Of a stretch of 64,000 bases of DNA, positions 19,183 to 27,676 are shown in pieces. The number at the start of each line of letters is the position of its first letter. The stretch's first letter is position 1. The DNA lies in the NCBI RefSeq assembly GCF_900102195.1, contig NZ_FNBE01000012.1:124001-188000 (forward strand), given 5' to 3'. This stretch comes from Pseudonocardia oroxyli (GTDB taxonomy: Bacteria; Actinomycetota; Actinomycetes; Mycobacteriales; Pseudonocardiaceae). The translations under genes and the position numbers were made by a program. The notes under the pieces were generated by a model, which was given only the letters and a program-made list of their open reading frames with translations, did not search any database and had not been told where the DNA came from.

Positions 19183-20100
19183 TCACCGCCTCCCCTTCGG
19201 ATCGAGCGCCTCGCGCAGTGCCTCGCCGAGCAGCGTGAACCCGAGCGCGACCAGGATGATCGCGATCGCCGGGTAGAACGCCAGCGCGGGCCGGACGTCG
19301 AGGTAGGACTGGGCGTTGGCGAGCATGAGCCCCCATTCGGCGCGGGCGGGGTCGCCGTCCCCGAGCCCGAGGAAGGACAGCGCGGCGGCGTCGAGGATGG
19401 ACGTCGCGAGGGTCAGCGTGGCCTGAACGATCACCGGCCCCATCGCGTTCGGCAGCATGTGCCGCACCACGATCGCACCTCGCCGCACCCCCAGCGAGGT
19501 CGCGGCGAGGACGTGGTCGGACTCCCGCTGGGCGAGCATCGCCCCGCGCAGCAGCCGGGCGAAGATCGGCACGTTCACCAGCGCCACGGCGATGATCACC
19601 GTGGTCTGACTGGGCCGCGCGGCCAGCGCCGCGATGGAGATCGCGAGCAGCAGCGACGGGATGGACAGCAGCACGTCGGTGACGCGCATGAGCACCGTGT
19701 CCACCCACCCGCCGAAGGCCCCGGCGATCGCCCCGATCAGCACGCCGAACACCAGCCCGATGAGCGTGGCGAAGACGCCGACGAACAGGGTCTGACGCGA
19801 GGCGAGGAGCAGCCGGGAGAAGAAGTCCCGGCCGTTCTGGTCCGAGCCGAGCGGGAAGCCCGGCAGGGCGCCGGGGATGGAGTCGGGCCGCAGGTTGCGC
19901 TGCAGCTCCGGGAACACCTCGGCCGGGCCGTGCGGGGCGAGGAGCGGCGCGAAGATCGAGACCAGCACGAACAGCCCGACGATCACCGCCCCGACGATCG
20001 CCACCGGGTTGCGGCGCAGCCGGATCAGCGCGTCGGCGGTCAGGGAGCGCCCGCCGAGGTCGTCGATCTTGTCCCGACGGCGGGTCAGCAGGCTCGTCAT
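19183..20100 (-). CDS. Peptide ABC transporter permease (DppC/OppC type)
   Basis: A 305-residue inner-membrane permease with the extended N-terminus typical of the C-type subunit (LIRLRRNPVAIVGAVIVGL), about six membrane segments, and the cytoplasmic EAA-type loop ESDHVLAATSLGVRRGAIVV that docks the ATPase. Its ATG overlaps the stop of the B-type permease (ATGA). Confidence 0.93.
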   Translation of the reverse strand: MTSLLTRRRDKIDDLGGRSLTADALIRLRRNPVAIVGAVIVGLFVLVSIFAPLLAPHGPAEVFPELQRNLRPDSIPGALPGFPLGSDQNGRDFFSRLLLASRQTLFVGVFATLIGLVFGVLIGAIAGAFGGWVDTVLMRVTDVLLSIPSLLLAISIAALAARPSQTTVIIAVALVNVPIFARLLRGAMLAQRESDHVLAATSLGVRRGAIVVRHMLPNAMGPVIVQATLTLATSILDAAALSFLGLGDGDPARAEWGLMLANAQSYLDVRPALAFYPAIAIILVALGFTLLGEALREALDPKGRR

Positions 20101-21101
20101 CGCACCCTCACCCTCGGGTCGATGATCGCGTAGGAGAGGTCGACGAGCAGGTTGACCAGGACGTACACCAGGGCACCGAGCAGCACGACGGCCTGCAGCC
20201 GGGGATAGTCGCGGCGCTCGATCGCCTGCGCGAGCAGGGTCCCGAGCCCGCCCCACACGAACACCTTCTCGGTGAGCACGGCGCCCGCCAGGAGCAGACC
20301 GGTCTGCAGGCCGATGGTGGTGGAGACGGGGAGCAGCGCGTTGCGCAGCACGTGTCGCTGGCGGACGGTGCCGGGGGCGAGGCCCTTGGAGTTGGCCGTC
20401 CGGACGAAGTCGGAGCCCATGACGTCGAGCACCGACGCCCGGGTGATCCGGACGATCACGGCGAGGGGGATCGTGGCGAGGGCGATCGCCGGCAGCACGA
20501 GATGGGTCAACGCATCCCAGCTGGCGTCGAACTCCCTGGTCAGCAGCCCGTCGAGGACGGCGAACCCGGTGACGTGGGTGGCCTCGATGTCGACGGCCTG
20601 CCTGCCGGACGGCGGGAACCAGCCGAGGTCCACGGCGAACCACTGCTTGAGCAGGTAGCCGAGGAAGAACACCGGCACCGCGACACCGACGAGCGTCCCG
20701 ATGATCGTGGTGGTGTCCAGCGGGCGGCCGCGGTAGCGGGCGGCGAGGTAGCCCAGCGGGATGCCGAGCACGACGGCGATCAGCAGGGCCGCGACCGACA
20801 GCTCGATGGTCGCGGGCAGCGCGCGGGCGATCTCGGTGGTGACGGGCTCACCGGTGATCAGCGAGTTCCCGAAGTCGCCGGTGATCGCCCGGCCCAGGAA
20901 CTTCACGTACTGCACCGGGATGGGCTGGTCGAGCCCCAGGACGGTGTTGAGCTCGGCGATCTTCTCCGGGGTCGCCTTGTCCCCCAGCAGCGCCGCCGCG
21001 GGCCCACCCGGCAGCGAACGCAGCCAGGCGAACAACAGCACGGACAACAGCAGGAGGGTGGGGACGACCTGGATCAACCGCCGCACGATGAAGCGCAGCA
21101 T
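20097..21101 (-). CDS. Peptide ABC transporter permease (DppB/OppB type)
   Basis: A 334-residue permease with the B-type start (LRFIVRRLIQVVPTLLLLSV), the GDFGNSLITGEPV periplasmic segment, about six membrane helices, and the EAA loop GSDFVRTANSKGLAPGTVRQ. It forms the translocation pore with the C-type subunit. The gene follows the binding-protein gene after about 100 nt that hold two hairpins. Confidence 0.93.
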   Translation of the reverse strand: MLRFIVRRLIQVVPTLLLLSVLLFAWLRSLPGGPAAALLGDKATPEKIAELNTVLGLDQPIPVQYVKFLGRAITGDFGNSLITGEPVTTEIARALPATIELSVAALLIAVVLGIPLGYLAARYRGRPLDTTTIIGTLVGVAVPVFFLGYLLKQWFAVDLGWFPPSGRQAVDIEATHVTGFAVLDGLLTREFDASWDALTHLVLPAIALATIPLAVIVRITRASVLDVMGSDFVRTANSKGLAPGTVRQRHVLRNALLPVSTTIGLQTGLLLAGAVLTEKVFVWGGLGTLLAQAIERRDYPRLQAVVLLGALVYVLVNLLVDLSYAIIDPRVRVR

Positions 21102-21122
21102 GGTGGCCTTTCACCCCGCCCC

Positions 21123-21190
21123 CCTGAGCGCATTATGGAACCTTAATGCGCTCAGGAGGGCGGTTTTCGCGCATTATGGTTCCATAATGC
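21123..21190 (-). terminator. Two tandem hairpins between binding-protein and permease genes
   Basis: First hairpin: CCTGAGCGCATTA (21123-21135) pairs with TAATGCGCTCAGG (21144-21156). Second: GCATTATGG (21171-21179) pairs with CCATAATGC (21182-21190). Both contain GCATTATGG, so they look like diverged copies. Placed inside the operon after the binding-protein gene, they probably act as a partial terminator or 3' stabiliser that gives more binding protein than permease (inference). Confidence 0.6.
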
Positions 21191-21203
21191 AGCTTCGGGC
21201 GGG

Positions 21204-22856
21204 TCAGCTCTGGGTCTTGCTGACGGTGTTGAAGCGCTCGTCGGTCAGCGGACTCGGCACCAGACCCTGGATGCTCGGCCCCACGACGATCGCGGGCGGG
21301 CTGCTGCTGATCGGCACGGCCGGCAGGTACTTGGCCATGATGTCCCGGTTGGCCTGCTCGTACTGCGCCTGTTTCTGCGCCTGGTCCGGGTTGGCGTCCG
21401 CGGCGTTGATCTCCGCATACATGGCCGGGTCCTCCGCGCCGAACTCCGGCTTCTCGCGACCGAAGAAGGTCCCGATGAAGTTGCCGGCGTCGTTGTAGTC
21501 GCCCGTCCAGCCGAGCAGGTGCAGGTCCTGCTTGCCCGCGGTCTGCACGTCGTCCTTGAAGCCGCCGTTCCACGGCCGCGGCACCGGGTTGACCGTGATC
21601 CCCACCTGACGCAGGTTCTCCGCGATCAGCTGGAAGATGTCGGTCGGGTTCGGCATGTACGGCCGGGAGACCTCGGTGGGGTAGTAGAAGTTCAGCGTCA
21701 GGTTCGACGCGCCGGCCTGCGCCAGCAGGTCCTTCGCCTTCTGCGGGTCGTACGGGTACTGCTGCACGTCGGCGGCGTAGCCCGCGACCGTCTGCGGCAT
21801 GAACTGGGTGGCGACCTCGGCCCCCTCGGGCAGCTTGGTCTGCACCAGCGCCTGGCGGTCGATGGCGTAGGCCAACGCCTGGCGCACCCGGAGATCCCGC
21901 AGCGCCGGGTTGTTCTTGGTGTTGATGCCCATGTAGAGCACGTTGAACGGGTCGCGGATCAGCACCTGCTGGCCGGACGACTTCAACGACGCGTAGTCCG
22001 CCGGGCTCGGCAGGTCGTAGCCGTCGATCGTGCCCGCGGTCAGCTCCTGCTTACGGGCGTTCTCGTCCGGGATCACCCGGAAGACCAGCTTGTCGAGCTT
22101 GGCCTTCTCACCCCAGTACTGGTCGTTGCGAACCAGCGTGATGGTGTTGGCCGTCCGGTCGTAGGACTCGAACTTGAACGCACCGGTGCCCGTCGGGTGA
22201 TCGGTGGCGTAGGCCGGGTAGGAGAACGAGTCCCCGGACTGCGTGACGTTGTCCGCGTCGTACTGCTTCAGCGCCGTCGGGCTCGAGATCGAGAACGCGG
22301 TGAGGCCGAAGGCGGCCGGGAACGCGCCCTTGTTCTTGGTCAGCGTCATGACGGCGCTGGTCGGCGAGGCCGCCTGGCAGCTGTCGTAGATCCCGCCGTT
22401 GCCCTTGAAGCCCTCGAAGACGTCCGCGTAATAGATCATGTTCGACTGCGCGGCATCGCCCTGCATGTTGGCCCAGCGATCGAAGTTCGCGCAGACCGCG
22501 GCGGCGTCGAGCGGGGTGCCGTCGGTGAACGTGACCCCCTCACGGATCGTGAAGGTCCATTGCTTGCCGTCCGGCGTGGACTCCCAGGCGGTCGCGAGAC
22601 CGGGGGTCAGCTCGGTGGTCCCCGGCTTGTACGTGATCAGCGTGTCGTACATCTGCCGGATCGGGCGGAAACTCTCGCCGTCGTCGTTGAAGATCGGGTC
22701 GAAGTTCTTCGGTGCGCCTGCGGCACCGAAGACCATCGTTCCGCCGGTCGCTCCGGCCTGCGCGTCGCCGCCTCTTTCCGAGGTCGCGCACGCCGCGAGC
22801 GAGACGGAGAGCGCGCCGGCGGCGATGACGGCGAGCAGACGTCGTGTGGTGGGCAT
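21204..22856 (-). CDS. Peptide ABC transporter substrate-binding lipoprotein (SBP family 5)
   Basis: A 550-residue extracellular lipoprotein: positively charged start, hydrophobic stretch and lipobox SLAAC with the lipidated Cys at residue 23. The mature part starts with the family-5 pattern TMVFGAAGAPKNFDPIFNDD and continues as a typical large peptide-binding protein (TFTIREGVTFTDGTPLDAA). It captures di- or oligopeptides for the downstream transporter. ATG 22856 is preferred over an upstream in-frame start because it gives a normal signal peptide. Confidence 0.93.
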   Translation of the reverse strand: MPTTRRLLAVIAAGALSVSLAACATSERGGDAQAGATGGTMVFGAAGAPKNFDPIFNDDGESFRPIRQMYDTLITYKPGTTELTPGLATAWESTPDGKQWTFTIREGVTFTDGTPLDAAAVCANFDRWANMQGDAAQSNMIYYADVFEGFKGNGGIYDSCQAASPTSAVMTLTKNKGAFPAAFGLTAFSISSPTALKQYDADNVTQSGDSFSYPAYATDHPTGTGAFKFESYDRTANTITLVRNDQYWGEKAKLDKLVFRVIPDENARKQELTAGTIDGYDLPSPADYASLKSSGQQVLIRDPFNVLYMGINTKNNPALRDLRVRQALAYAIDRQALVQTKLPEGAEVATQFMPQTVAGYAADVQQYPYDPQKAKDLLAQAGASNLTLNFYYPTEVSRPYMPNPTDIFQLIAENLRQVGITVNPVPRPWNGGFKDDVQTAGKQDLHLLGWTGDYNDAGNFIGTFFGREKPEFGAEDPAMYAEINAADANPDQAQKQAQYEQANRDIMAKYLPAVPISSSPPAIVVGPSIQGLVPSPLTDERFNTVSKTQS

Positions 22857-23009
22857 TCCTGTGACACCTCGAGGTCGTCGGGGTTTCAGATGGTGGGACA
22901 CGCTACGCATCCCACCTACCCACGGGTAGCCCTAGACGTCACGTTTGGGGCACAGCTAGCTCAAGTGGACCTCAAATGCGTGAACCGCACGTAACATGCT
23001 CACGCTGTG

Positions 23010-23204
23010 TCACGGGGTGGGGAAGTCGAACTCCCCCGCCTTCACCCCCGCCACGAAGTCCGCCCACTCCACTCCAGTAAAAGCGAGCCGAGTCACCGGG
23101 TCCTTGCTGTCGCGAATCCGGACGGTTTCGCCCGGGCCGTGAGACACCTCGACACAAGACCCCGCGGAACAGAAGCTGCTGCGCAAGAAATTCTCATGAT
23201 CCAC
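23010..23204 (-). CDS. DUF397 protein, first copy
   Basis: A 64-residue protein with the DUF397 pattern FLRSSFCSAGSCVEV, RIRDSKD and the end WADFVAGVKAGEFD. These small proteins accompany XRE/DUF5753 regulators in actinomycetes and modulate them (known from BldB/WhiJ-type pairs). GTG 23204 is preceded by GAGGTG at 7 nt. A second copy follows upstream at 23278-23472 and the cognate regulator at 23655-24527, all on the same strand. Confidence 0.85.
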   Translation of the reverse strand: MDHENFLRSSFCSAGSCVEVSHGPGETVRIRDSKDPVTRLAFTGVEWADFVAGVKAGEFDFPTP

Positions 23205-23277
23205 AGATCGTCACCTCGAGACCATGATGCCCGAGGCGTCAGCGTGGGACTAGCCGTCCAGCAATACCAGAGGGCCT

Positions 23278-23472
23278 TCAGGCGTGGAGGTCGAACTCGC
23301 CGTTCTTGACGCCGCTCACGAAAGCGCGCCACTCCTCAGCGGTGAAACTCAGGGCTCCTGCCGCCAGATCCTTGTTGTCCCGGACGAGGACCTGTCCGGA
23401 CTCGGAGACCGCGACCTCGACGCACGCTCCTGCCGAGCAGTAGCTGCTACGCACGAACTCGGACTTCAACAC
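23278..23472 (-). CDS. DUF397 protein, second copy
   Basis: Also 64 residues and clearly paralogous to the neighbour: FVRSSYCSAGACVEV, LVRDNKD, EWRAFVSGVKNGEFD. GTG 23472 is chosen because GGAGG lies 8 nt upstream; an ATG five codons earlier overlaps that site. The two copies probably arose by tandem duplication and may tune the same regulator. Confidence 0.85.
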   Translation of the reverse strand: MLKSEFVRSSYCSAGACVEVAVSESGQVLVRDNKDLAAGALSFTAEEWRAFVSGVKNGEFDLHA

Positions 23473-23654
23473 GCGGGCGACCTCCATGCGCGGGCGTCCC
23501 CATCCGGGACGGCATACACGGATGACGACCGACGCGGGCTCAGGTTGCTGAGCCTTGCACCCGATCCCCCGAAAGTGACCCGAAGATCGGCGAGCGCGCC
23601 AGAACAGCCGGTGAATGGACGGGCACGGGGGACCGACCGCATCGGGCCCCTGCT

Positions 23655-24527
23655 TCACCCGCCGATGACGTCACGGATGTAGTCGACGGATTCGACCGGC
23701 CCCAGGGTCCGCTCCCGTGCCTCATCGTAGATCGACTTGAACTTCTCTACCCCGAAGTCGCCTTCGAGGTAGGAGTTGCCGGCGTGGTTCTCCACGAAGA
23801 TCGCGTCCTGGTCCTGCGACTCTTCGAATTCCAAGACCACGAAGTTGCCGAGCGCCGCCCTGACGAAGCCCGCAGACAACGGCAACACCAGCAGATCGAC
23901 GTTCGGCAGCCGCATTCGCTGGATGAGCTGGTCGACCTGCTCCGCCCTGACCTGCGCCTCGAGCGCTCGCATCCTGAGCAGGACGCTCTCGTCGACGATC
24001 GCGTCCACCCGCAGGGGGAGCTCGGCACGGGTCAGGACGCTCTGCCGGCGCATGCGGAACTCGACGAGCTTCGCAATCTCCTCGGGCGAGTGGGCGGGCA
24101 GCATGATGTCGAGGATCGCCCGCGCGTAGGCCTCCGTCTGGAGCAGACCGGGCAGAGCGGAGTGGTCGAAGGTGCGGATCGAGGTCGCCCCCGCCTCCAG
24201 CGCCGCGTAGCGGTCTGCGCCGTCGAAGACGAAGGGGTCGGACGCGAGCAGGTGCGTGTACTCCTGCCACCAGCCGGCGCGCGCACCCTCCTTCGCCAAG
24301 CGGAGAAGCCGTTCGAGACTCCGCTCCGCCTCCTTGCCGTAAAGACGAGCCAGGTCACGGACGTCGCGTTGCTTGGGTAGGCCCTTGCCGGTCTCGAGGC
24401 GGGAGATCTTCGACGCGGAGCACTCGAGCGCGGAGGCCGCTTGCTCCAAGGTCAGGCCCGCCTCGTCGCGGAGCCGCTTGAGTTCCGAGCCGAGCCTCCG
24501 CCGAGACACCGCCTGCCCCTGGCTCAT
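23655..24527 (-). CDS. XRE-family regulator with DUF5753 domain
   Basis: A 290-residue protein: an N-terminal helix-turn-helix (LGSELKRLRDEAGLTLEQAA then LECSASKISRLETGKG, about residues 12-65), then the DUF5753 effector domain beginning near WWQEYTHLLASDPFVFDGAD and including FDHSALPGLLQTEAYARAIL. This architecture with adjacent DUF397 genes is the WhiJ/BldB-like system of actinomycetes, tied to development or secondary metabolism. ATG 24527 has AAGGGG 9 nt upstream. The promoter region holds palindromic TTGCAC sites, so it likely controls itself and the small genes opposite. Confidence 0.88.
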   Translation of the reverse strand: MSQGQAVSRRRLGSELKRLRDEAGLTLEQAASALECSASKISRLETGKGLPKQRDVRDLARLYGKEAERSLERLLRLAKEGARAGWWQEYTHLLASDPFVFDGADRYAALEAGATSIRTFDHSALPGLLQTEAYARAILDIMLPAHSPEEIAKLVEFRMRRQSVLTRAELPLRVDAIVDESVLLRMRALEAQVRAEQVDQLIQRMRLPNVDLLVLPLSAGFVRAALGNFVVLEFEESQDQDAIFVENHAGNSYLEGDFGVEKFKSIYDEARERTLGPVESVDYIRDVIGG

Positions 24528-24542
24528 CCCACTCATCCCCTT

Positions 24543-24559
24543 GTGCAATTGCACCACGG
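24543..24559. promoter_or_regulatory. Operator 1 for the XRE/DUF5753 regulator (candidate)
   Basis: GTGCAATTGCAC (24543-24554) is a perfect 12-bp palindrome just upstream of the regulator start. It sits in GCAATTGCACCACGG (24545-24559), repeated exactly at 25029-25043. Confidence 0.5.
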
Positions 24560-24693
24560 CGTTGCATCATCGAATTGCGCAGCGCGACAGAGGTGTCACG
24601 GAGCGCGGCAGGAACTGGGCGTCCACGTCTGGACGTCGGGAACCGGCACGGAGGCTGTCACAGATGGACAGCGCCCGAACGTAGCCCTTGAAA

Positions 24694-24706
24694 TTGCACG
24701 GTGCAA
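24694..24706. promoter_or_regulatory. Operator 2 (candidate), TTGCAC-G-GTGCAA
   Basis: A perfect inverted repeat with the same half-site TTGCAC lies 57 nt before the small membrane gene at 24763. It links that gene to the divergent regulator. Confidence 0.45.
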
Positions 24707-24762
24707 GTCCCTTCGGCATGGCGTGTCGCGGCGACCTCGCGAACCGCCGGAGAGGGCCCGGC

Positions 24763-24987
24763 ATGGCTACCGGTTGGATCATCACGCTCGGACTCGCGGC
24801 ACTGGTGCTGCTCGGGGTCGGGGTCGGCGTCCTGCAGGCGCATGCACAGCGGCAGGCGTGGCGGTCGATTCTCGGCGAGTCCCCCGCGCCCCGCCGGGAG
24901 CGACCGCCGCGGGCCCGCCGCGAGGAGTGCCGCACCTGTCGCACCCTCACCGTGGTGCTCGACGAGCACGTCCGGCGCACGCACTGA
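24763..24987 (+). CDS. Small membrane protein with C-terminal CxxC
   Basis: A 74-residue protein: one membrane helix near the N-terminus (WIITLGLAALVLLGVGVGVL), a basic cytoplasmic region (PRRERPPRARR), then CRTCRTLTVVLDEHVRRTH with a CxxC pair. Function is unknown. ATG 24763 has GGAGAGG about 8 nt upstream. Three more small genes follow on the same strand, and two of them encode the same helix-plus-polar-tail layout. Confidence 0.6.
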   Translation: MATGWIITLGLAALVLLGVGVGVLQAHAQRQAWRSILGESPAPRRERPPRARREECRTCRTLTVVLDEHVRRTH

Positions 24988-25028
24988 CCCCGGTCACGCT
25001 CCGAAGTTTGAGCAGGATTTGAGTTGCT

Positions 25029-25043
25029 GCAATTGCACCACGG
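25029..25043. promoter_or_regulatory. Operator 3 (candidate), repeat of operator 1
   Basis: GCAATTGCACCACGG is identical over 15 bp to 24545-24559 and lies upstream of the second group of small genes (25128 onward). Identity of this length in unrelated intergenic DNA suggests a shared binding site. Confidence 0.5.
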
Positions 25044-25127
25044 GAATCCATACCCCACACTGAGTTCAGCGAGACCCCGAGTGGTTCGCCTCACCTCCAC
25101 CCGGGGTCCAGGGAGAGGAGGGCGCCC

Positions 25128-25328
25128 GTGACCAGCAGGAACGGCAGCCGCCCCCGCCCGCGTCCGCACCCCGACCCGAATTCTTCGGGTCCACTGCACT
25201 CACGGCGAACCGCCGTCGAGGAACACACAGGAAGGTGTCTCCAGATGAGCTCGATTCGAGCTGTTCGGCCTGCCGGATCCGTGTCCAGCAAGGTCGCCCG
25301 TCGTCGATCGGGGAGGTGGTCTCCGTGA
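25128..25328 (+). CDS. Hypothetical small basic protein
   Basis: A 66-codon ORF from GTG 25128 with AGGAGG 6 nt upstream. It is rich in Arg, Ser and Pro, with no membrane segment or known motif. Its stop overlaps the next start as GTGA, which supports translation. A shorter start at ATG 25245 also has a fair ribosome site. It may serve mainly to couple translation. Confidence 0.4.
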   Translation: MTSRNGSRPRPRPHPDPNSSGPLHSRRTAVEEHTGRCLQMSSIRAVRPAGSVSSKVARRRSGRWSP

Positions 25329-25513
25329 GTGTCCTGGTTGTCGCCCTGGTCGTCGGGCTGGGTCTGTTGGCCGTCATCGGGGTCGTCGTGGGCGTCATGG
25401 ACGCCGCACAGGCCCGCGCGTGGCGGCGGGTCGCCGCAGAGCGGCGTCGCAGCTGGGAGGTCCGCCACGGCGGCGGGTACTACGACTCCTGGGGCGACGA
25501 CGACAGCGACTGA
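25325..25513 (+). CDS. Small single-helix membrane protein
   Basis: A 62-residue protein: an N-terminal membrane helix (VLVVALVVGLGLLAVIGVVV), then RAWRRVAAERRRSWEVRHGG and an acidic end (WGDDDSD). GTG 25325 has GGGGAGG 8 nt upstream and overlaps the preceding ORF by GTGA. Helix and AWRR region resemble the protein at 24763, so they may be distant paralogues. Confidence 0.55.
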   Translation: MSVLVVALVVGLGLLAVIGVVVGVMDAAQARAWRRVAAERRRSWEVRHGGGYYDSWGDDDSD

Positions 25514-25572
25514 CCGCGCAGTGCCGGGGGGTTTCTGCGCCGTCCCCGGCCCGACCACGTAGGGGAGGGACC

Positions 25573-25806
25573 ATGTACGCCGTGATCGTCGCGATCGGCC
25601 TCGTCGGGCTGATCGGGCTGTCGGTCTCGATGGGCTTCAGCATCGCTGCGGAGCGCGTCGAGGCCGACCGGAAGAAGCTCGTCGAGCGCGAGTGGACCGT
25701 GTGGCTCCGCGAGCACGAGATCATCGGGGTGGCCGAGATGACCGGGTGCCCGTGCTGTGCGCTGCTGCGCGCCCGCGCGGAACTCCAGTCCGCTCCGCCC
25801 GCCTGA
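25573..25806 (+). CDS. Small membrane protein with CPCC motif
   Basis: A 77-residue protein: a membrane helix at the N-terminus (YAVIVAIGLVGLIGLSVSMG), a charged helix (ERVEADRKKLVEREWTVWLR), then MTGCPCCALLRARAEL. ATG 25573 is preceded by AGGGGAGGG at 3 nt. The Cys cluster could bind metal or form disulfides. It ends the run of small genes tied to the XRE operators. Confidence 0.6.
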   Translation: MYAVIVAIGLVGLIGLSVSMGFSIAAERVEADRKKLVEREWTVWLREHEIIGVAEMTGCPCCALLRARAELQSAPPA

Positions 25807-25840
25807 GAGCGGTACCTCCGGGGAGACCCGGAGGTACCGG

Positions 25841-26461
25841 TCAGCTCAGGGCGCGGCGCCCCGCCAACGCGCGTCCCAACGTCATCTCGTCGGCGAACTC
25901 CAGGTCGCCGCCCATCGGGAGCCCGGACGCGAGGCGCGTCACCGAGAGGCCGGGGAAGTCCTTGAGCAGCCGGACCAGATAGGTCGCGGTGGCCTCGCCC
26001 TCGGTGTTCGGATCGGTGGCGATGATGACCTCGCCGATGTCGCCCTCGTCGCTCGCGGGGCCGGTGCCCCCGAGCCGCGCCAGCAGCTCGCGGATGCGCA
26101 ACGCGTCCGGACCGATGCCGCCCAGCGGATCGAGCGCGCCGCCGAGCACGTGGTAGCGGCCCTTGAACTCGCGGGTGCGTTCCACGGCGAGGACGTCCCT
26201 GGGCTCCTCGACCACGCAGACGATCGTGGGATCGCGGCGCGCGTCCGCGCAGTAGCGACAGCGTTCGCGTTCGGAGACGTTGCCGCAGACCTCGCAGAAC
26301 TGCACGCCCTCCTTCACCTTCTGCAGGACCTCCTGCAGCCGGGTGACGTCCGCCGCGTCGGCTGCGAGCAGGTGGAAGGCGATGCGCTGGGCACTCTTCG
26401 GCCCGACCCCGGGCAGCCGCCCGAGCTCGTCGATGAGGTCCTGAACGGGTCCTTCGAACAA
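25841..26461 (-). CDS. recR: Recombination mediator RecR
   Basis: A 206-residue protein of recombinational repair that loads RecA with RecF/RecO. It has the helix-hairpin-helix [20 protein letters not shown], the four-Cys zinc finger [16 protein letters not shown] and the Toprim motif [15 protein letters not shown]. The start is read as TTG 26461, 1 nt after the ybaB stop, giving the expected length and FEGPVQDLI beginning. The ybaB-recR pair is widely conserved. Confidence 0.95.
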   Translation of the reverse strand: MFEGPVQDLIDELGRLPGVGPKSAQRIAFHLLAADAADVTRLQEVLQKVKEGVQFCEVCGNVSERERCRYCADARRDPTIVCVVEEPRDVLAVERTREFKGRYHVLGGALDPLGGIGPDALRIRELLARLGGTGPASDEGDIGEVIIATDPNTEGEATATYLVRLLKDFPGLSVTRLASGLPMGGDLEFADEMTLGRALAGRRALS

Positions 26462-26462
26462 C

Positions 26463-26807
26463 TCAGGCGCCCGGCAGGCCCAGGCTGCCGCCGAGGTCCC
26501 CGAACCCGCCCGTGAGCGGCCCCATCTTGTCCGCCTGCAGCTGCTGCGCCGCGCGGGCCGCGTCCTGGATCGCGCCGACGACGAGGTCCTGCAGCGTCTC
26601 GACGTCCTCCGGGTCCACGACCTTCGGATCGATCGTGACGGCGCGCACCTCACCCGCCGCGGTCTGTGTGACCGTGACGAGGCCGTTGCCCGCCTGCCCC
26701 GTCACCTCGGCCTCGGCGAGCTCCTGCTGGGCCCGCATCAGCTGCTCCTGCATCTGCTGCGCCTGCTGCAGGATCATCGCCATGTCAGGCTGACCACCCG
26801 GTTGCAC
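26463..26807 (-). CDS. YbaB/EbfC family nucleoid-associated protein
   Basis: A 114-residue DNA-binding protein with the family core [20 protein letters not shown] then [20 protein letters not shown] and [24 protein letters not shown] residues, and a Gly-rich tail ([15 protein letters not shown]). It coats DNA and is usually co-transcribed with recR. GTG 26807 has GAGGAG 7 nt upstream; GTG 26810 is equally in frame. Confidence 0.93.
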   Translation of the reverse strand: MQPGGQPDMAMILQQAQQMQEQLMRAQQELAEAEVTGQAGNGLVTVTQTAAGEVRAVTIDPKVVDPEDVETLQDLVVGAIQDAARAAQQLQADKMGPLTGGFGDLGGSLGLPGA

Positions 26808-26868
26808 CACAAGACTCCTCGCCGTGTCGCCCACTCGAACCCAGCGTAGCCGTGTCAGGGTGGGCGCC

Positions 26869-27675
26869 GTGTCCGCCCCGCGCCGCGTCCTCGTCACCCT
26901 CGCGGCGGGGCTCGTCCTCGTGGCCTGCTCGGCGGGGGGCGTGGCCGCGCCGGCGTCGTCCGCCCCGGTCCCCGTCGCGACGACGTCCGCACCGCTCGCA
27001 CCCACGCCGCCCGCACCCGCGCTGACCGGACGGACCGTCGTCCTCGATCCCGGGCACAACGGCCGCAACGGCTCCGGCGCGGCCCGCGCCGAGGTCACCA
27101 GGCAGGTGCCCGACGGGCGCGGCGGCACCAAGGCCTGCAACACCACCGGGACCAGCACGAACGCCGGCTACCCCGAACACGCCTTCGCCTGGGACCTCGC
27201 CCGACGGGTCCAGACCCGGTTGGAGGCCGCGGGCGCGCGGGTCGTCCTGACCCGCCCCTCCGACGACGGCGTGGGGCCCTGCGTCGACGTCCGCGGCCGG
27301 GCCGGGCAGGAGGCGGGCGCCGACCTGATGGTGTCGCTGCACGCCGACGGCTCGGCCGCCCCCAACCACGGCTTCCACGTGGCGTACAGCTCGCCGCCGC
27401 TCAACCCGTCCCAGGCCGGCCCGGCCGTGACACTGGCGACCGACCTGCGCGACGGGCTGGTCGCAGGCGGCTTCCCAGTCAGCGACTACATCGGCCGCGA
27501 CGGTCTCTCGCCCCGCCCCGACCTGGCGGGCCTCAACCTCGCCACCGTCCCGGCGGCGCTGGTGGAGTGCGGGAACATGCGCAACGCCGACGAGGCCGCG
27601 GTCCTGTCCAGCCCGGAAGGCCGGGACCGGTACGCCGCCGCGATCGCCCACGGCATCGAGCGCTTCCTCAGCTGA
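26869..27675 (+). CDS. N-acetylmuramoyl-L-alanine amidase, lipoprotein-like (Rv3717/Ami1 type)
   Basis: A 268-residue exported amidase_3 enzyme that cleaves the amide bond between muramic acid and the peptide stem. The N-terminus is a signal sequence ending in LVLVAC (Cys20, probable lipobox), followed by a Pro/Ala linker. Zinc ligands are visible in LDPGHNG, YPEHAF and SLHADG, and the catalytic Glu in LVECGN. GTG 26869 is preceded by AGGGTGGG. Its place beside ybaB-recR matches mycobacterial synteny. Confidence 0.9.
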   Translation: MSAPRRVLVTLAAGLVLVACSAGGVAAPASSAPVPVATTSAPLAPTPPAPALTGRTVVLDPGHNGRNGSGAARAEVTRQVPDGRGGTKACNTTGTSTNAGYPEHAFAWDLARRVQTRLEAAGARVVLTRPSDDGVGPCVDVRGRAGQEAGADLMVSLHADGSAAPNHGFHVAYSSPPLNPSQAGPAVTLATDLRDGLVAGGFPVSDYIGRDGLSPRPDLAGLNLATVPAALVECGNMRNADEAAVLSSPEGRDRYAAAIAHGIERFLS

Positions 27676-27676
27676 G

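Noticed and set aside
22916-22929. CTACCC-AC-GGGTAG palindrome upstream of the peptide-binding protein
   Set aside because: Short G/C palindromes are common by chance in DNA of this composition and no regulator is adjacent.
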